From Allohahella sp002354735 (lineage in GTDB: Bacteria > Pseudomonadota > Gammaproteobacteria > Pseudomonadales > Oleiphilaceae), in the NCBI RefSeq assembly GCF_047946665.1, contig NZ_CP172312.1, positions 2,914,001 through 2,978,000 of the forward strand: 64,000 nt of DNA, written 5' to 3'. The translations under genes were made by a program, and so were the position numbers. Within the stretch, counting starts at the first letter, position 1; every line of letters begins with the position of its first letter. The notes beneath the pieces were generated by a model. It was not told where the DNA came from. It saw nothing but the letters and a program-made list of their open reading frames with translations, and ran no database searches. Below are positions 17,493-26,768 of the stretch, piece by piece.

Positions 17493-18406
17493 GGTACCTC
17501 ACTTGTGGCAGTCCAGGCTGTCTCATCCGGCGCCCACTGCCGGGCCTCCGACCAGCGGGTATTCAGGGCGGATACCGGCAACAGTTCCGAGCTGGGAAAA
17601 TTATAGCGGCGTAGCAGGTTCGCGATTTCCCCATTCTCTTGCGCACGCCTGATGAAGGCATTGATCGTATCAAGGTGCGGTATGAACCGGTCGGCAACAG
17701 CACATGAGTACTCAAAGGTATCTGTACGCAGCGGCGCCACCTTGAAAATCTCCCTGTAGACAGGATCTTCAAGAAGATGGAACGAGACGCTGGTGAACTC
17801 AATATGCGCGTCTGTGCGGCCAAGCCGGAGTAGTGAAAGCGCCTTTTCGATGCTGTTCACCCTGAGCACTTTGACCCGCTCTTCGTCCATAAGCTGCTTG
17901 AGTGGCCCGTGATACTTGAACTTGCTGTACAGGCTCACAGTCTTCCCGGCCAGGTCATCGATGGTCGTAACCGCGTCAGCCATATCTGCACGCATGATAG
18001 GCCCCTCGCCCCCCTTGAACAGTGGCATTGTCCAGTGCACTTCGGTCGGCTGGGCCCACCACGCAGGAGACGTCAGACAATTGAAGTCGACGCGTCCGGC
18101 AATCAACTCCACCTGAATACGGCCCCCCGGTAGCGGCCTGAACACAGCCTTTTTGTCGAGAGCGTCAGCAAGCAGATGACCGATGTCTCTGATAAGTCCC
18201 TGTCGGCCGTCTGCCGCATCAGTCGATGCGGCGAACGGCGGGAGGGCTTCGATCCAGTCGGCGAATATGACGTCGCTCACAGAACCTGAAGGGGCCGCTT
18301 CAGGTTGCGGTATCTCCGATGCTTGAGCAGGGAGGAGCAGCGACAAGAGCGCAAGTGAGCAGGTAGTTATGAGCTTGAAAGGCGGCCTGATCGTGCGCTT
18401 GATCAT
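17489..18406 (-). CDS. Periplasmic solute-binding protein, family 3-like (orphan)
   Basis: The 305-residue protein has a Sec signal (LITTCSLALLSLLLPAQASE) followed by a two-lobe binding-protein body. Segments AVFRPLPGGRIQVELIAGRV and DDLAGKTVSLYSKFKYHG fit family-3 solute-binding proteins. It lacks a neighbouring transporter. The downstream DUF1289 gene overlaps it by 4 bp. The ligand is unknown; many such orphans in marine gammaproteobacteria act as sensors or remain uncharacterised. Confidence 0.78.
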   Translation of the reverse strand: MIKRTIRPPFKLITTCSLALLSLLLPAQASEIPQPEAAPSGSVSDVIFADWIEALPPFAASTDAADGRQGLIRDIGHLLADALDKKAVFRPLPGGRIQVELIAGRVDFNCLTSPAWWAQPTEVHWTMPLFKGGEGPIMRADMADAVTTIDDLAGKTVSLYSKFKYHGPLKQLMDEERVKVLRVNSIEKALSLLRLGRTDAHIEFTSVSFHLLEDPVYREIFKVAPLRTDTFEYSCAVADRFIPHLDTINAFIRRAQENGEIANLLRRYNFPSSELLPVSALNTRWSEARQWAPDETAWTATSEVP

Positions 18407-18741
18407 GGGGCAAGTGTCCTGATGTCGTCATCGAACAACGACGAGACACTGTTGAAGCGCCGGTCTCGTCACGGACTCCGCTGACGGTTTCATCGAATAG
18501 CGGTCAACTGAAAGAGTACTATCGAAGCACTTCAACTGACCAGCTGTTTCGAACTCAGCGCTGCGATCCTATGTGAGCTCATCGCAGCCGATTTTAAAGG
18601 AAGTCCTATTGGCTCGCGTGGGTCGTCGCATCCTGGCTGGCTGCCCTCCAGCATACCTCAACAGCTGTAGGAAGCTCTCACAGCAGTAGACTTCAACCTT
18701 GTTAAGCTTACTGAACAAGCCTCGTCAGGGAAGTAAGCATC
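18407..18741. other. 335-bp divergent intergenic region
   Basis: The stretch between the divergent binding-protein and START genes holds no credible coding frame. Its right end carries the promoter-like element described at 18666-18708. The rest has short imperfect repeats only and I see no RNA gene in it. Confidence 0.6.
18666..18708 (+). promoter_or_regulatory. Activator half-palindrome plus -10 element upstream of the START gene
   Basis: TGTAGGA-AGC-TCTCACA (18666-18682) is an imperfect 7-3-7 palindrome. TAAGCT at 18703-18708 may be the -10 box. The same arrangement with identical 29-bp offset occurs at 25213-25255, and the similarity runs on to the start codon in both places. The centre would lie near -41, as for class II activators. 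Direct observation: the shared sequence. Inference: promoter function. Confidence 0.5.
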
Positions 18742-19422
18742 ATGATCGGTTCCGGGTTATCCACGAACACCCTATGCAGGGCAGCTTTCACGCTCGGCCT
18801 TATAGGCACGGTTGCAAGGGGTGCGAACGCTTCGGAGCCCGGCGACGCCATTCACTTCGAAACTTTTGATATGCCGGACTCGGCCGTAAAGGCCGTGCGC
18901 ATAGAGGCGGTCATCGAAGCGCCAGTAAGTGCCGTCATGGCCGTGTTTGCAGATGTGCAGCAATATCCGCAATGGGTCCATAACTGCTCCCGCGCCGAGC
19001 TTGTAAGCACCAAAGGCTTCTATGATTTCACAGCCTACCAGATTAGCGACATGCCCTGGCCCGTCACGGATCGAGATATGGTTCTGAAGTTCAGGACTGA
19101 AGAAACCTCCACTGGGGGTTTCCACGTTCAGCTTATCAATCAGAGCAGAGCGCTGCCATCAACAGACAACATTCGTGTATCAGCTGCTCAAGGCTTCTAC
19201 CACTTTGAGCCACTGTCCGCCTCGAGCACCTTGCTCAAATCCGAACAGCATTTTGATCCTTCTGGCAATATCCCGGTCTGGCTCATGAATCAGCTGCTCA
19301 AGGACATTCCAGTAAGAAGTGTGATGGGTATGAGAAAGCTGGCACAGGCGCCGGGCTATCGCTCCCGCACCTTTAAGCGAGACGCGCGCGGCAGGATTGT
19401 AGGCTGGACGGACAGCCCTTGA
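18742..19422 (+). CDS. START / polyketide-cyclase-like periplasmic protein
   Basis: The 226-residue protein has an N-terminal export signal (AFTLGLIGTVARGANA) and a START-like (Bet v 1) fold: IEAPVSAVMAVFADVQQYPQ, then DMPWPVTDRDMVLKFR and a C-terminal helix with VWLMNQLLKDIPVRSVMGMR. Such domains bind lipids or hydrophobic ligands. Its promoter shares an unusual activator-site layout with the signalling operon at 25.3 kb, so the two may belong to one regulon. The ligand is unknown. Confidence 0.82.
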   Translation: MIGSGLSTNTLCRAAFTLGLIGTVARGANASEPGDAIHFETFDMPDSAVKAVRIEAVIEAPVSAVMAVFADVQQYPQWVHNCSRAELVSTKGFYDFTAYQISDMPWPVTDRDMVLKFRTEETSTGGFHVQLINQSRALPSTDNIRVSAAQGFYHFEPLSASSTLLKSEQHFDPSGNIPVWLMNQLLKDIPVRSVMGMRKLAQAPGYRSRTFKRDARGRIVGWTDSP

Positions 19423-19507
19423 GGTTTAGCGAGCTATCCTTGCCTTTTTATCTTGTCAGACCGGCCCCATTTTGCACCACCTTTCAATCAGATTCGTATG
19501 CTGCCAT

Positions 19508-19936
19508 ATGTGGATTCAAACAGAGCTTACTCTCAAACCCAGGCAGCGCGGCTTCCATCTCATTACCGATGAAGTGGAGAATGCCTTGTCGCAGTTGGGC
19601 AAGGTCACGACCGGCTTGCTGCATGTCTTCATCCAGCATACTTCAGCATCGCTGACACTCAATGAAAATGCAGATCCGACTGTGAGGGAAGATTTCGAGC
19701 GATTCTTCAATCAGAACGTGCCTGATGGCTCGCATTTGTTCAGGCATACACAGGAAGGCCCTGACGATATGCCTGCTCATATCAAGGCCAGTCTGCTCGG
19801 AAGCTCGGTCAGCATTCCAGTCTGTAATGGCCGCTTGAAAATGGGCACATGGCAAGGCATCTACCTGGGAGAGCACCGCGACGATGGTGGCGCTCGTCGT
19901 CTTATCCTGACCTTGCAAGGCGATTGCAGCGATTGA
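19508..19936 (+). CDS. yjbQ: YjbQ family protein (UPF0047)
   Basis: The ATG at 19508 gives a 142-residue protein with the family motifs: LLHVFIQHTSASLTLNENAD, then DDMPAHIKASLLGSS and GTWQGIYLGEHRD. These contribute conserved His and Asp/Glu residues. Members complement thiamin-phosphate-synthase mutants weakly, but the physiological reaction is unsettled. The upstream ATG at 19472 is unlikely because it adds a cysteine-rich stretch absent from the family. It lies 85 bp downstream of the START gene on the same strand. Confidence 0.92.
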   Translation: MWIQTELTLKPRQRGFHLITDEVENALSQLGKVTTGLLHVFIQHTSASLTLNENADPTVREDFERFFNQNVPDGSHLFRHTQEGPDDMPAHIKASLLGSSVSIPVCNGRLKMGTWQGIYLGEHRDDGGARRLILTLQGDCSD

Positions 19937-20020
19937 GCAAGCGCCTTGGCACGCCCATCACGATATCTGCGCTAGCAAACGATGTCGTGATGGACAGGCA
20001 CTCAGCTGCTTCGACAATTA

Positions 20021-21712
20021 CTAAGGGCACCGACCCGCATCATAGACGCCACTCACCGTCTGATTGATCCAGCTGTAACTACCCGACACTGAACCGAGGA
20101 AATCGTTTCCGCCTACCGAGTAGTAACCCATCTGGTAGTACGCCCTGCCTGCACTATTGTGCTGGAGGTTGGTACCGTACCATTCGACACAAGGTTGAGC
20201 TTCGCCGCCGCCCTCGCCGCCGGTTCTGCACACCTCGGGTTCAGCGGCGAACCAGGCGCCGGGCTCACCCTCATACAAGGTCACCGAGGACCAGCCATCG
20301 TATGAAGCGCCAATGTCCTGACGGTCCGTCAGGGAAAGTGCTCGCAGATTCCAGCTGCCTCCGGCCATGGCGCGGCTGGCTGCGATGTGTGCCTGTGGCG
20401 ATGCTGTTTCTGTGGCACAGGAGGCTGTCGGCGCATTGGGATCGATGACCCGCACCGTCCTGCTACGCACAACGATATTGGCATCTGAGTCCTCAGCCTG
20501 ATAACGGCAGATGTATTCGCCAGCCTGAGCGGTATTGACGTCATCGCAATTGGCAACGACCGAAAGACTGCCATCTTCAGGGTCTGTAGCGGTCGCACCG
20601 GGGTCGACGAAGTTCGCATTGAGCTCGATATCAAGTGGATTGTCGCCGAGAAGGACCATCGCAGGCTGACCATTGGGAATAGACGGTGCACTTGGGTGAC
20701 GATCGAAGAAATCCCAGATGATGTCCGGATAAGCAGGCCCCTTGCGCACGGCCCACGCGCCCTCGCTGCCATCGCTGCCGCCGATCCAGTAGTGACCGTG
20801 GTTGGTATCGGTCGTATTGGCCGTGGCAAGCGGTCCATCATAGAAGACGGTCTCGACTACCGAGCGGCCATTACCATTGCCATAGCGGGTATGAAGGCAC
20901 GAATAATCGTTCTGATAGAACGGCGTGCAGTCGCTCTCAGAGAGCCTGGAGGTGATTGGCGTATCCCGACCCTCATCTCCGAAAACTCGCAGATGCGCAT
21001 CACGAAGATTGCGACCAGCCGGTTGCACAACGGTACAGTCGTGCTCGTTCTGAAGGACCATTAGCGGAATGGGATAGGCATCGTCCAGTTCGGCTTCCAT
21101 GTCGGTAGCGACGCGACTGACACTATGAAAAGTGGCATTGCCTGGACACTGACCAGACAGCGAGACCGACGCTGCGTCTTCACCATATGGCAGGCCCGAG
21201 GCCGAGGCTGCTGCTGCCCAGTATTCGTTATGAGTGACCGCTGCAACAGCGGCCATCGCACCACCAGACGAAAGACCGGTGATATAACGACGGGCAGGAT
21301 CAACGCTGTACTGACTTTCGACATGCTGCCCCAGGCGGAACAGATCTTCGGGCTCACCTGACCCTTCGTGGCGGTGCTGGTCAAACCAGAAGCCCCAGCA
21401 ATTTTCATTGCGCAGTCCGTCGTAGCTGGTGATGAAAGTCGCCACAAGAATGAAGCCGTATCGGTCGGCAGCGGCGCGCAGCCCCCACTGCTCCATGACA
21501 TTTGACTGATTTTGTTTGCAGCCATGGAGGGCCATGACCATGGGCGCCGGTGTAGTGAGATTGTCGGGAATATAGACCTGATATTGACGAGCCCGGGAGC
21601 CAGGGTGACTGCCGGCGGACAGTGTGTCCGAGGTCAGCGTACCTGCCTGAGTCAGACTTGATAGTGCGATCAATGCCCCCGCAAGAAACGCGAGGAAAAT
21701 TCGATTCAACAT
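20021..21712 (-). CDS. Extracellular PHB depolymerase family esterase
   Basis: The 563-residue protein has a signal peptide (LAFLAGALIALSSLTQA) and an alpha/beta-hydrolase domain. The catalytic triad is visible: GLSSG with Ser148, Asp225 in NEHDCTV, His307 in NHGHYW. An oxyanion-type ALHGCKQN is present. After about residue 345 comes a DUF5011/Ig-like domain (VDPGATATDPEDG) and then a Trp/Tyr-rich C-terminal domain that probably binds polymer or surface. It hydrolyses PHB or short polyesters outside the cell. A 3-hydroxybutyrate-oligomer hydrolase gene is 14 bp upstream on the same strand, so the pair degrades polymer stepwise. Confidence 0.88.
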   Translation of the reverse strand: MLNRIFLAFLAGALIALSSLTQAGTLTSDTLSAGSHPGSRARQYQVYIPDNLTTPAPMVMALHGCKQNQSNVMEQWGLRAAADRYGFILVATFITSYDGLRNENCWGFWFDQHRHEGSGEPEDLFRLGQHVESQYSVDPARRYITGLSSGGAMAAVAAVTHNEYWAAAASASGLPYGEDAASVSLSGQCPGNATFHSVSRVATDMEAELDDAYPIPLMVLQNEHDCTVVQPAGRNLRDAHLRVFGDEGRDTPITSRLSESDCTPFYQNDYSCLHTRYGNGNGRSVVETVFYDGPLATANTTDTNHGHYWIGGSDGSEGAWAVRKGPAYPDIIWDFFDRHPSAPSIPNGQPAMVLLGDNPLDIELNANFVDPGATATDPEDGSLSVVANCDDVNTAQAGEYICRYQAEDSDANIVVRSRTVRVIDPNAPTASCATETASPQAHIAASRAMAGGSWNLRALSLTDRQDIGASYDGWSSVTLYEGEPGAWFAAEPEVCRTGGEGGGEAQPCVEWYGTNLQHNSAGRAYYQMGYYSVGGNDFLGSVSGSYSWINQTVSGVYDAGRCP

Positions 21713-21726
21713 GGTGTTCTCCTTGC

Positions 21727-23817
21727 CTATTCTGGTATTTGAACCTGGTTATCACTGAAGACGATCCGGTCGAGTTCGGCAGGTTGAATGGCGATCTCTG
21801 GGAGGTTTTCCTGACTCAGCGCTGGCGCGCCTGCACCGCGCGGGGTTGTCCTGATCACCTGGCTTGGCGGCAGCGCCTTCTGCGTCTTGAGATGGGCATA
21901 CATCAGGTCCAGGGCCTGGAAGTAGTAATAGTGCAGCGGCACATACCGTTCATTCAGGCCGGGAAAGCCGTTCAGGGCATCCAGATGGTGGGCGTTGAGG
22001 ACCTCATAGTAGCGCAAGCCACTCGCCTCGCCTTCGATACTCCGATTGAGTCCGAAATAGGGCCGTGAGGTGTGATTGATCGGCAGAACGGCATCTGCCC
22101 GACCGGTGACGAAGATGGCTGGTTTCCCATTCAGGTCACCGCTGGCGCGGACGGCCTCGATGCCTTTGGCGACTGCTCGTGCCTGTGCCGCCGGCTTGCC
22201 CCGGAGCTTCGTTCCGCTAGCTGTATTGGTGCCACTGGCGAGACTGCGCAGGCATAGGAGAGCATCGAGACCGTAGTCCTGAACTCCCGTGCTTGGGGAG
22301 ATGCTCAAGGGAAGATTCGTCGGACCACCGCTGGCATTATCGTATATCAGGTTAACGCCGCCGGTCGGGGGAATGCCATTACTGGTGGAGAACAGTGCGG
22401 CTTGCTGCAGGTCGGACAGGGGCGCGGGCAAACCTGAACTGTCCGCAGCCGCCATGGACAACTCACAGGTCCGGTCTTCAACACCAAATCGGCCGTAGCT
22501 GTTGGCGTAGGTTACTGCAATGCTTTGAGGCACGTTGATCCCGAAGTGCAATGGCGCAAGGGCGTTCTGCTCGGGTTGTAAAGCGAATTCCTCATTAAGG
22601 ATACGCTGAGCGTCGCTGGCCCATTCGGCCAGACTCGAGCCGGCGACGAGGCCTTTTTCCGAGAGGGATCTACAGATGTTCGTGTCGACATCCGTCTTGT
22701 TGAAGACGGCATTCAGCGGCGCCGAGGCGTTCTCCGGTGCGAGGTTGGCGCAACCCTGATACACCGCAAGTGCCGTAGTGTAATCATAGAGGCTGCGGCT
22801 ATGGGCGCTGATTGGTGCTGCCTCGCCTTGCCGTATGGTCATACCCTCAAGGACGGTGGGGTTCACGTTGGGCTCGGAAACCGCAACGCCATCGATGAGG
22901 CCACGAGTATCCTGCTCGGCCGCACGAACTGAGGCGCCACCACCATTGGACACGCTCGAGGCGATAACCAGGGTATTTTCGGGTGTGAAAGAGGCAGATC
23001 TTCTATAAGCCCTATTAAGCACGTAGAAGCCGAACTCGATTGACTGCAGCACATGCTGGCCCCAATCGGCTTCTGGATTGTTGCGAGAGTGCGCATGCTT
23101 GAAAGCGAAGCGATTCGGATATTCGGCGTTGAACTGACGCCGCTCGCGGGGGTGAAGATCGGCCCGGAACTGCATGCGTGCACCTCGAGCGGTGGTCAAT
23201 CGGCCATCGATTAGCTGGGCGGTGTTGCCTGTCAGGTCATGAGATCCAGTACCTGTGCCTTTATCGGTATAGACCACCGCGCAGCCTTTCTTCAGCCCCC
23301 ACTCCCCCGCGGTTCCGATGGCGCCATAGATGCCACGAGACCCTGAGGACGGAGCAGTGACCATACAGGGATCGTTGGGATCGAAGCCATCGGGGATCTG
23401 CACCATCGCAGTAGTCTTGCCGGTTCCTGTCGTGGTGAGGTATGCAAGAAATTCGTGTCCCGGAATGCGTCCGTCGTTACCGGCATCGACCTGCGGTCCA
23501 AAGAACTGTCCAAAGCCGCCACCAGCTGCGGTATCAACCAGAGCGCGGTAATTGTTATAGATCGCCAGTGTCCGCAGCTCTTCCGCCGTGGGATTGAGCG
23601 GATCGACAAATGCGGGTGGCGTGGCACTGGCGAGACCTGACGCGCCTAGCCCGCCAGTCAACAGATCGTTGCTGGCGCCATCGTAGCGATTGTGGTGAAT
23701 CTGGCCCTGGAGGAAGTGCGGGCGCTTGTGAAATCCCCGATCCCTGTCGCTATGTGCATAGACAGAAACAGAAAGCGTAGTCGCCCCGGCAAGGGCAAAA
23801 AGCACGAGCTTTTGCAT
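21727..23817 (-). CDS. 3-hydroxybutyrate oligomer hydrolase
   Basis: The 696-residue exported protein (MQKLVLFALAGATTLSVSVY) matches the D-(-)-3-hydroxybutyrate oligomer hydrolase family along its length. Visible landmarks are the N-terminal block PTAEELRTLAIYNNYRALVD, MVTAPSSGSRGIYGAIGTAG, and the nucleophile region VIASSVSNGGGAS (Ser in SVSNG). A C-terminal GRADAVLPINHTSRPYFG probably supplies the Asp and His. It cleaves soluble oligomers released by the depolymerase encoded just downstream. Length is normal for the family. Confidence 0.92.
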   Translation of the reverse strand: MQKLVLFALAGATTLSVSVYAHSDRDRGFHKRPHFLQGQIHHNRYDGASNDLLTGGLGASGLASATPPAFVDPLNPTAEELRTLAIYNNYRALVDTAAGGGFGQFFGPQVDAGNDGRIPGHEFLAYLTTTGTGKTTAMVQIPDGFDPNDPCMVTAPSSGSRGIYGAIGTAGEWGLKKGCAVVYTDKGTGTGSHDLTGNTAQLIDGRLTTARGARMQFRADLHPRERRQFNAEYPNRFAFKHAHSRNNPEADWGQHVLQSIEFGFYVLNRAYRRSASFTPENTLVIASSVSNGGGASVRAAEQDTRGLIDGVAVSEPNVNPTVLEGMTIRQGEAAPISAHSRSLYDYTTALAVYQGCANLAPENASAPLNAVFNKTDVDTNICRSLSEKGLVAGSSLAEWASDAQRILNEEFALQPEQNALAPLHFGINVPQSIAVTYANSYGRFGVEDRTCELSMAAADSSGLPAPLSDLQQAALFSTSNGIPPTGGVNLIYDNASGGPTNLPLSISPSTGVQDYGLDALLCLRSLASGTNTASGTKLRGKPAAQARAVAKGIEAVRASGDLNGKPAIFVTGRADAVLPINHTSRPYFGLNRSIEGEASGLRYYEVLNAHHLDALNGFPGLNERYVPLHYYYFQALDLMYAHLKTQKALPPSQVIRTTPRGAGAPALSQENLPEIAIQPAELDRIVFSDNQVQIPE

Positions 23818-24186
23818 AGAGTGTCCTCGAACACGGTGTTGTTTTTATGGTGTAACGCAGCCATGCGTTGCAGTTCGCAGGGGTGACCAGAGCACGCGCC
23901 GTGCCAGTAGGCATTAATTCGTATGGGATGATCTGATTAAGCTGAGAAACGGAGTGAAAGACCCCTGCGCCCGTGTCCGGAAAACGGGTCAATCCCCCTG
24001 CGAATACTCGAATGCGCTGTCCGGCTGGGCGGACGGGTGTGAGGCTTCCTGCGCATGCAGGAGAGTTATTCCATAGAAAAACTATTGTACCTATCCTTCG
24101 TCAGAGCCTAGCATCGAACCCTTGAACTACTTGCGCCAGCTGAAATCGAAATTTAGCGCTCCGCAGCACACGATTAGGACAACACC
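23818..24186. other. 369-bp divergent intergenic region
   Basis: No gene is credible here. A small inverted repeat AACGCA-GCCA-TGCGTT (23854-23869) sits 37-52 bp before the oligomer-hydrolase start and could be an operator. The right part should contain the promoter of the metallo-hydrolase gene, but I cannot pick a clear -35/-10 pair. Confidence 0.4.
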
Positions 24187-25146
24187 ATGACTCGACGAAT
24201 GAAATCTTCTCAGCTGCCGCCATCTCTGCGAGGCGCATTGCTGATGACGACGCTGGCAGTTACGGTGCTGAGCGGGGGCCTTTCACATGCTGACAAGACC
24301 ACCGCGCGAGCTGATACGCCAGCCACCGTCGGCTACAGTGTGATTAATACCGCTCGCTCCACCGACGCCAAGGAAATGCTTGTGGTGAGCGGCGGCGGTT
24401 GGTTCAAGGATCGACAGCTCCAACACAACGTCGTGCTGATACAACATCCGAAGGGCGATCTTCTAATCGACACCGGCCTGGGTAGAAATGTCGACGCACA
24501 GGTTGAAGAGATGTCGTGGATGCACCGCCAACTGCTCGCTTACGCAGACGTTTACCCATTAATCGATCAGCTTGAGGCCAGCCAGTACGATTTCGCCCGA
24601 TTGCGGGGAATCATTCCGACCCATATGCACTGGGACCATGTGAGTGGCCTTGAGGACCTCCCGTCCGTGCCAGTGTGGGTAACGGCGGAAGAGCACAATT
24701 TCGCGGTTCATGAAGGCAGAGCACCTGCATTCCTGCGCAGTCAGTTCGATAGTCCCGCCATCGACTGGGAATTTGTACGGTTCGACGACGAGCCCTACGA
24801 GGGATTCGACAAGAGCAAGGATGTCTTCAGTGACGGTACGGTAGTCATGGTGTCCTTGGCTGGCCATACGTCTGGTCAGGTTGGCGTGTTCCTGAATCTG
24901 GCGTCAGGAAATCGGCTGTTTTTTATCGGCGATACGACTTGGACCGCAGAAGGCATCGAACGCAGGGCGCCGCGGCCTGCGATGGTGCAATGGCTCGCCG
25001 GTATCGACTGGAACCGGGAACAGAATCAGGTGCATATCGAACATATCAACGCGCTGGCGGCTAAAGATAGCAAGCTCACAATCGTTCCGGCGCACGATGA
25101 AAATGTCGCAGCGAAGCTGAGTCTTTACCCCGTATTCGCTTATTGA
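24187..25146 (+). CDS. Exported metallo-beta-lactamase-fold hydrolase (lactonase-like)
   Basis: The 319-residue protein has an export signal (LLMTTLAVTVLSGGLSHA) and the MBL fold: DLLIDTGLG, the dinuclear zinc motif THMHWDH (His146, His148, Asp150, His151), a later SLAGHTSGQ His, and FFIGDTTW. The C-terminal IVPAHDENV gives the last His. The overall plan is closest to N-acyl-homoserine lactonase/YtnP-like or other esterase-type MBL enzymes. In a PHB-degradation neighbourhood an ester or lactone substrate is plausible but unproven. Confidence 0.82.
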   Translation: MTRRMKSSQLPPSLRGALLMTTLAVTVLSGGLSHADKTTARADTPATVGYSVINTARSTDAKEMLVVSGGGWFKDRQLQHNVVLIQHPKGDLLIDTGLGRNVDAQVEEMSWMHRQLLAYADVYPLIDQLEASQYDFARLRGIIPTHMHWDHVSGLEDLPSVPVWVTAEEHNFAVHEGRAPAFLRSQFDSPAIDWEFVRFDDEPYEGFDKSKDVFSDGTVVMVSLAGHTSGQVGVFLNLASGNRLFFIGDTTWTAEGIERRAPRPAMVQWLAGIDWNREQNQVHIEHINALAAKDSKLTIVPAHDENVAAKLSLYPVFAY

Positions 25147-25154
25147 TGGCACGC

Positions 25155-25179
25155 TGAGCATCGCTTGAATCGATGCTCA
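25155..25179 (+). terminator. Hairpin after the MBL-fold gene
   Basis: TGAGCATCG and its exact complement (25155-25163, 25171-25179) form a 9-bp stem with a 7-nt loop, 9 nt after the stop codon. No strong T-tract follows, so this is a probable rather than certain terminator. Confidence 0.5.
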
Positions 25180-25212
25180 TCTAGTGCGGGCATTCCTGCG
25201 TCCTTGACGCCT

Positions 25213-25255
25213 TGTAGGAAGATCCTACACCTCTCTGCTCAGGTCTTGCTAAGCT
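25213..25255 (+). promoter_or_regulatory. Perfect 7-3-7 palindrome plus -10 element upstream of the signalling operon
   Basis: TGTAGGA-AGA-TCCTACA (25213-25229) is a perfect palindrome whose centre is 29 bp before TAAGCT (25250-25255). If TAAGCT is the -10 box the palindrome is centred near -41, the class II activator position. It has the size and symmetry of NarL/LuxR-type sites. The downstream LuxR-type gene (26768) is a natural candidate for binding it. A weaker copy precedes the START gene. Confidence 0.6.
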
Positions 25256-25289
25256 TCCCATATAAGCCTTATCAGGAAAGCAAATCATC

Positions 25290-26768
25290 ATGAGCACCGC
25301 CGATAGGCCGCTGATCCTTCTGCGTTACGAGAATGAGGAGGCGCGCGACCAGTTTGAAGCCACCTTCGGCGACGATTTTCAGATCGCTGCTTTTCGCTCA
25401 GATGATTCCGCCATCGAAGCGCTTGGAGCGCTTGATCCTGCGCCTGCCGCACTCTTCATGCTGCTGGACACTCCACCAGCCGGAACGGCATACCCCCTGC
25501 TGAAAAAGGCCAGAGATAGCGGCGGTGTTCTCAAGGTACTGCTCGGCGACAGCATTCCACTGAGTCTGCTGGTCAACCTGTTGGACCAGGGGCTCGTGGA
25601 CCGGTGTTTCGAGCAGCCCATCAACCCTGAACTCATTCGTTCGCATGTCCTGAGAGCTGCGCTGTCTGCGCGCTCGGCGCCAGTCGAACCGGGGACAGGT
25701 GCTCGCTCATCGGCAACGATGCCCGCTGTACTGGTCGTGGATGATGAGCCGGCAGCCACCAAATACCTGGCTCGCCAGCTCGAACTCATGCAGAACGATT
25801 TTCAGGTCCTGTGCGCTGAGCACGCTGAGGCGGCGCTTACCCTGATGCGTGAGCAAGGGAGCCGCATTGCCGTGATCATGACAGATCAGCGAATGCCCGG
25901 GATGCTCGGCAAGGAGCTGCTCGACACGCTGAGGCAGTCTCACCCATGTACCGTACGCATTCTCACCTCCGCTTACGGTGAAGTGGCCGTGGCCATTGAT
26001 GCCATTAATGAGGGCGAAATCTTTCGCTACCAGAAGAAACCGTGGCGGGCGGCTGATTGCCTACCGCTTTTCCGTGAGGCGCTGGTCCGTCACAACGAGC
26101 TTGTTAACGAGCGGGACAAGGACAGGGCTCGTCTCGACGAACAGTTCAGGTCAATCTACCACCATCGGCTAAAACGGCTTATGACGATTGAGGCGGCTGT
26201 AGATGAAGCCGCTGGTCGACCGGTGATGAACTGCTACCTGAAATCACTGCAAGCGATTCAGGCCCTGCCTGCCAGTGCCGCACATCTCCGGGCTAGCATG
26301 GAGACCGACCTGGAGCATACGCTGACAGATCAGTTCAGTGATCTCGTCCATCATCGCCTGGCGCAGATGAAACGGATGCCTGGAACCTTGGGCCACGGTT
26401 TTCAGCCGCTTCAATATGAAATGCAGGCACTGGCAGATACGGCTGACGAATCAGGTGAGCCGCAGACCCTCATAGCCGCCCTGGCTCGGGCGCTGACAAC
26501 GCTGCTCATCGCCTCAGGTCTGAGCTGGCACGATCTGGCCATTACCCGGCCCGACCCGAATGTGGCTGTGCTCTCTGTAGACTTGCACATGTACACGCAT
26601 TTACTTGCTCCGCTATCCCGAATGTCCCGCCCGCTGTTGGAACAACAGGTCGCCTTTCTGTTGCTGCACGTGCTATGCGCGCGTCTTGACTGCGAGCTAG
26701 AAATCGCGGGTGGAAAGCAGGTATTCGCTTTGACGCTTCGCTTGCCAGCTGCCGGGGCGTTCCTGTAA
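25290..26768 (+). CDS. Response regulator with degenerate first receiver, canonical second receiver and kinase-like C-terminus
   Basis: The protein has 492 residues. Residues about 5-118 look like a receiver fold without its acidic pocket (ALFMLLDTPPAGTAY; VDRCFEQPI). Residues about 145-265 form a canonical receiver: VLVVDDEP, phospho-acceptor Asp199 in VIMTDQRMPGM, and RYQKKPW. The remaining 200 residues are helical and then end in a segment resembling the last strands of a HATPase domain (FALTLRLP), without the ATP-binding boxes. It has no DNA-binding domain. It is the first gene of a three-gene overlap operon with a LuxR regulator and a histidine kinase, so it is probably the phospho-relay centre. 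Confidence 0.8.
   Translation: MSTADRPLILLRYENEEARDQFEATFGDDFQIAAFRSDDSAIEALGALDPAPAALFMLLDTPPAGTAYPLLKKARDSGGVLKVLLGDSIPLSLLVNLLDQGLVDRCFEQPINPELIRSHVLRAALSARSAPVEPGTGARSSATMPAVLVVDDEPAATKYLARQLELMQNDFQVLCAEHAEAALTLMREQGSRIAVIMTDQRMPGMLGKELLDTLRQSHPCTVRILTSAYGEVAVAIDAINEGEIFRYQKKPWRAADCLPLFREALVRHNELVNERDKDRARLDEQFRSIYHHRLKRLMTIEAAVDEAAGRPVMNCYLKSLQAIQALPASAAHLRASMETDLEHTLTDQFSDLVHHRLAQMKRMPGTLGHGFQPLQYEMQALADTADESGEPQTLIAALARALTTLLIASGLSWHDLAITRPDPNVAVLSVDLHMYTHLLAPLSRMSRPLLEQQVAFLLLHVLCARLDCELEIAGGKQVFALTLRLPAAGAFL

Noticed and set aside
23854..23869. AACGCA-GCCA-TGCGTT as a strong operator
   Set aside because: A 6-bp arm repeat is common by chance; no second copy was found. Kept only as a note in the intergenic entry.
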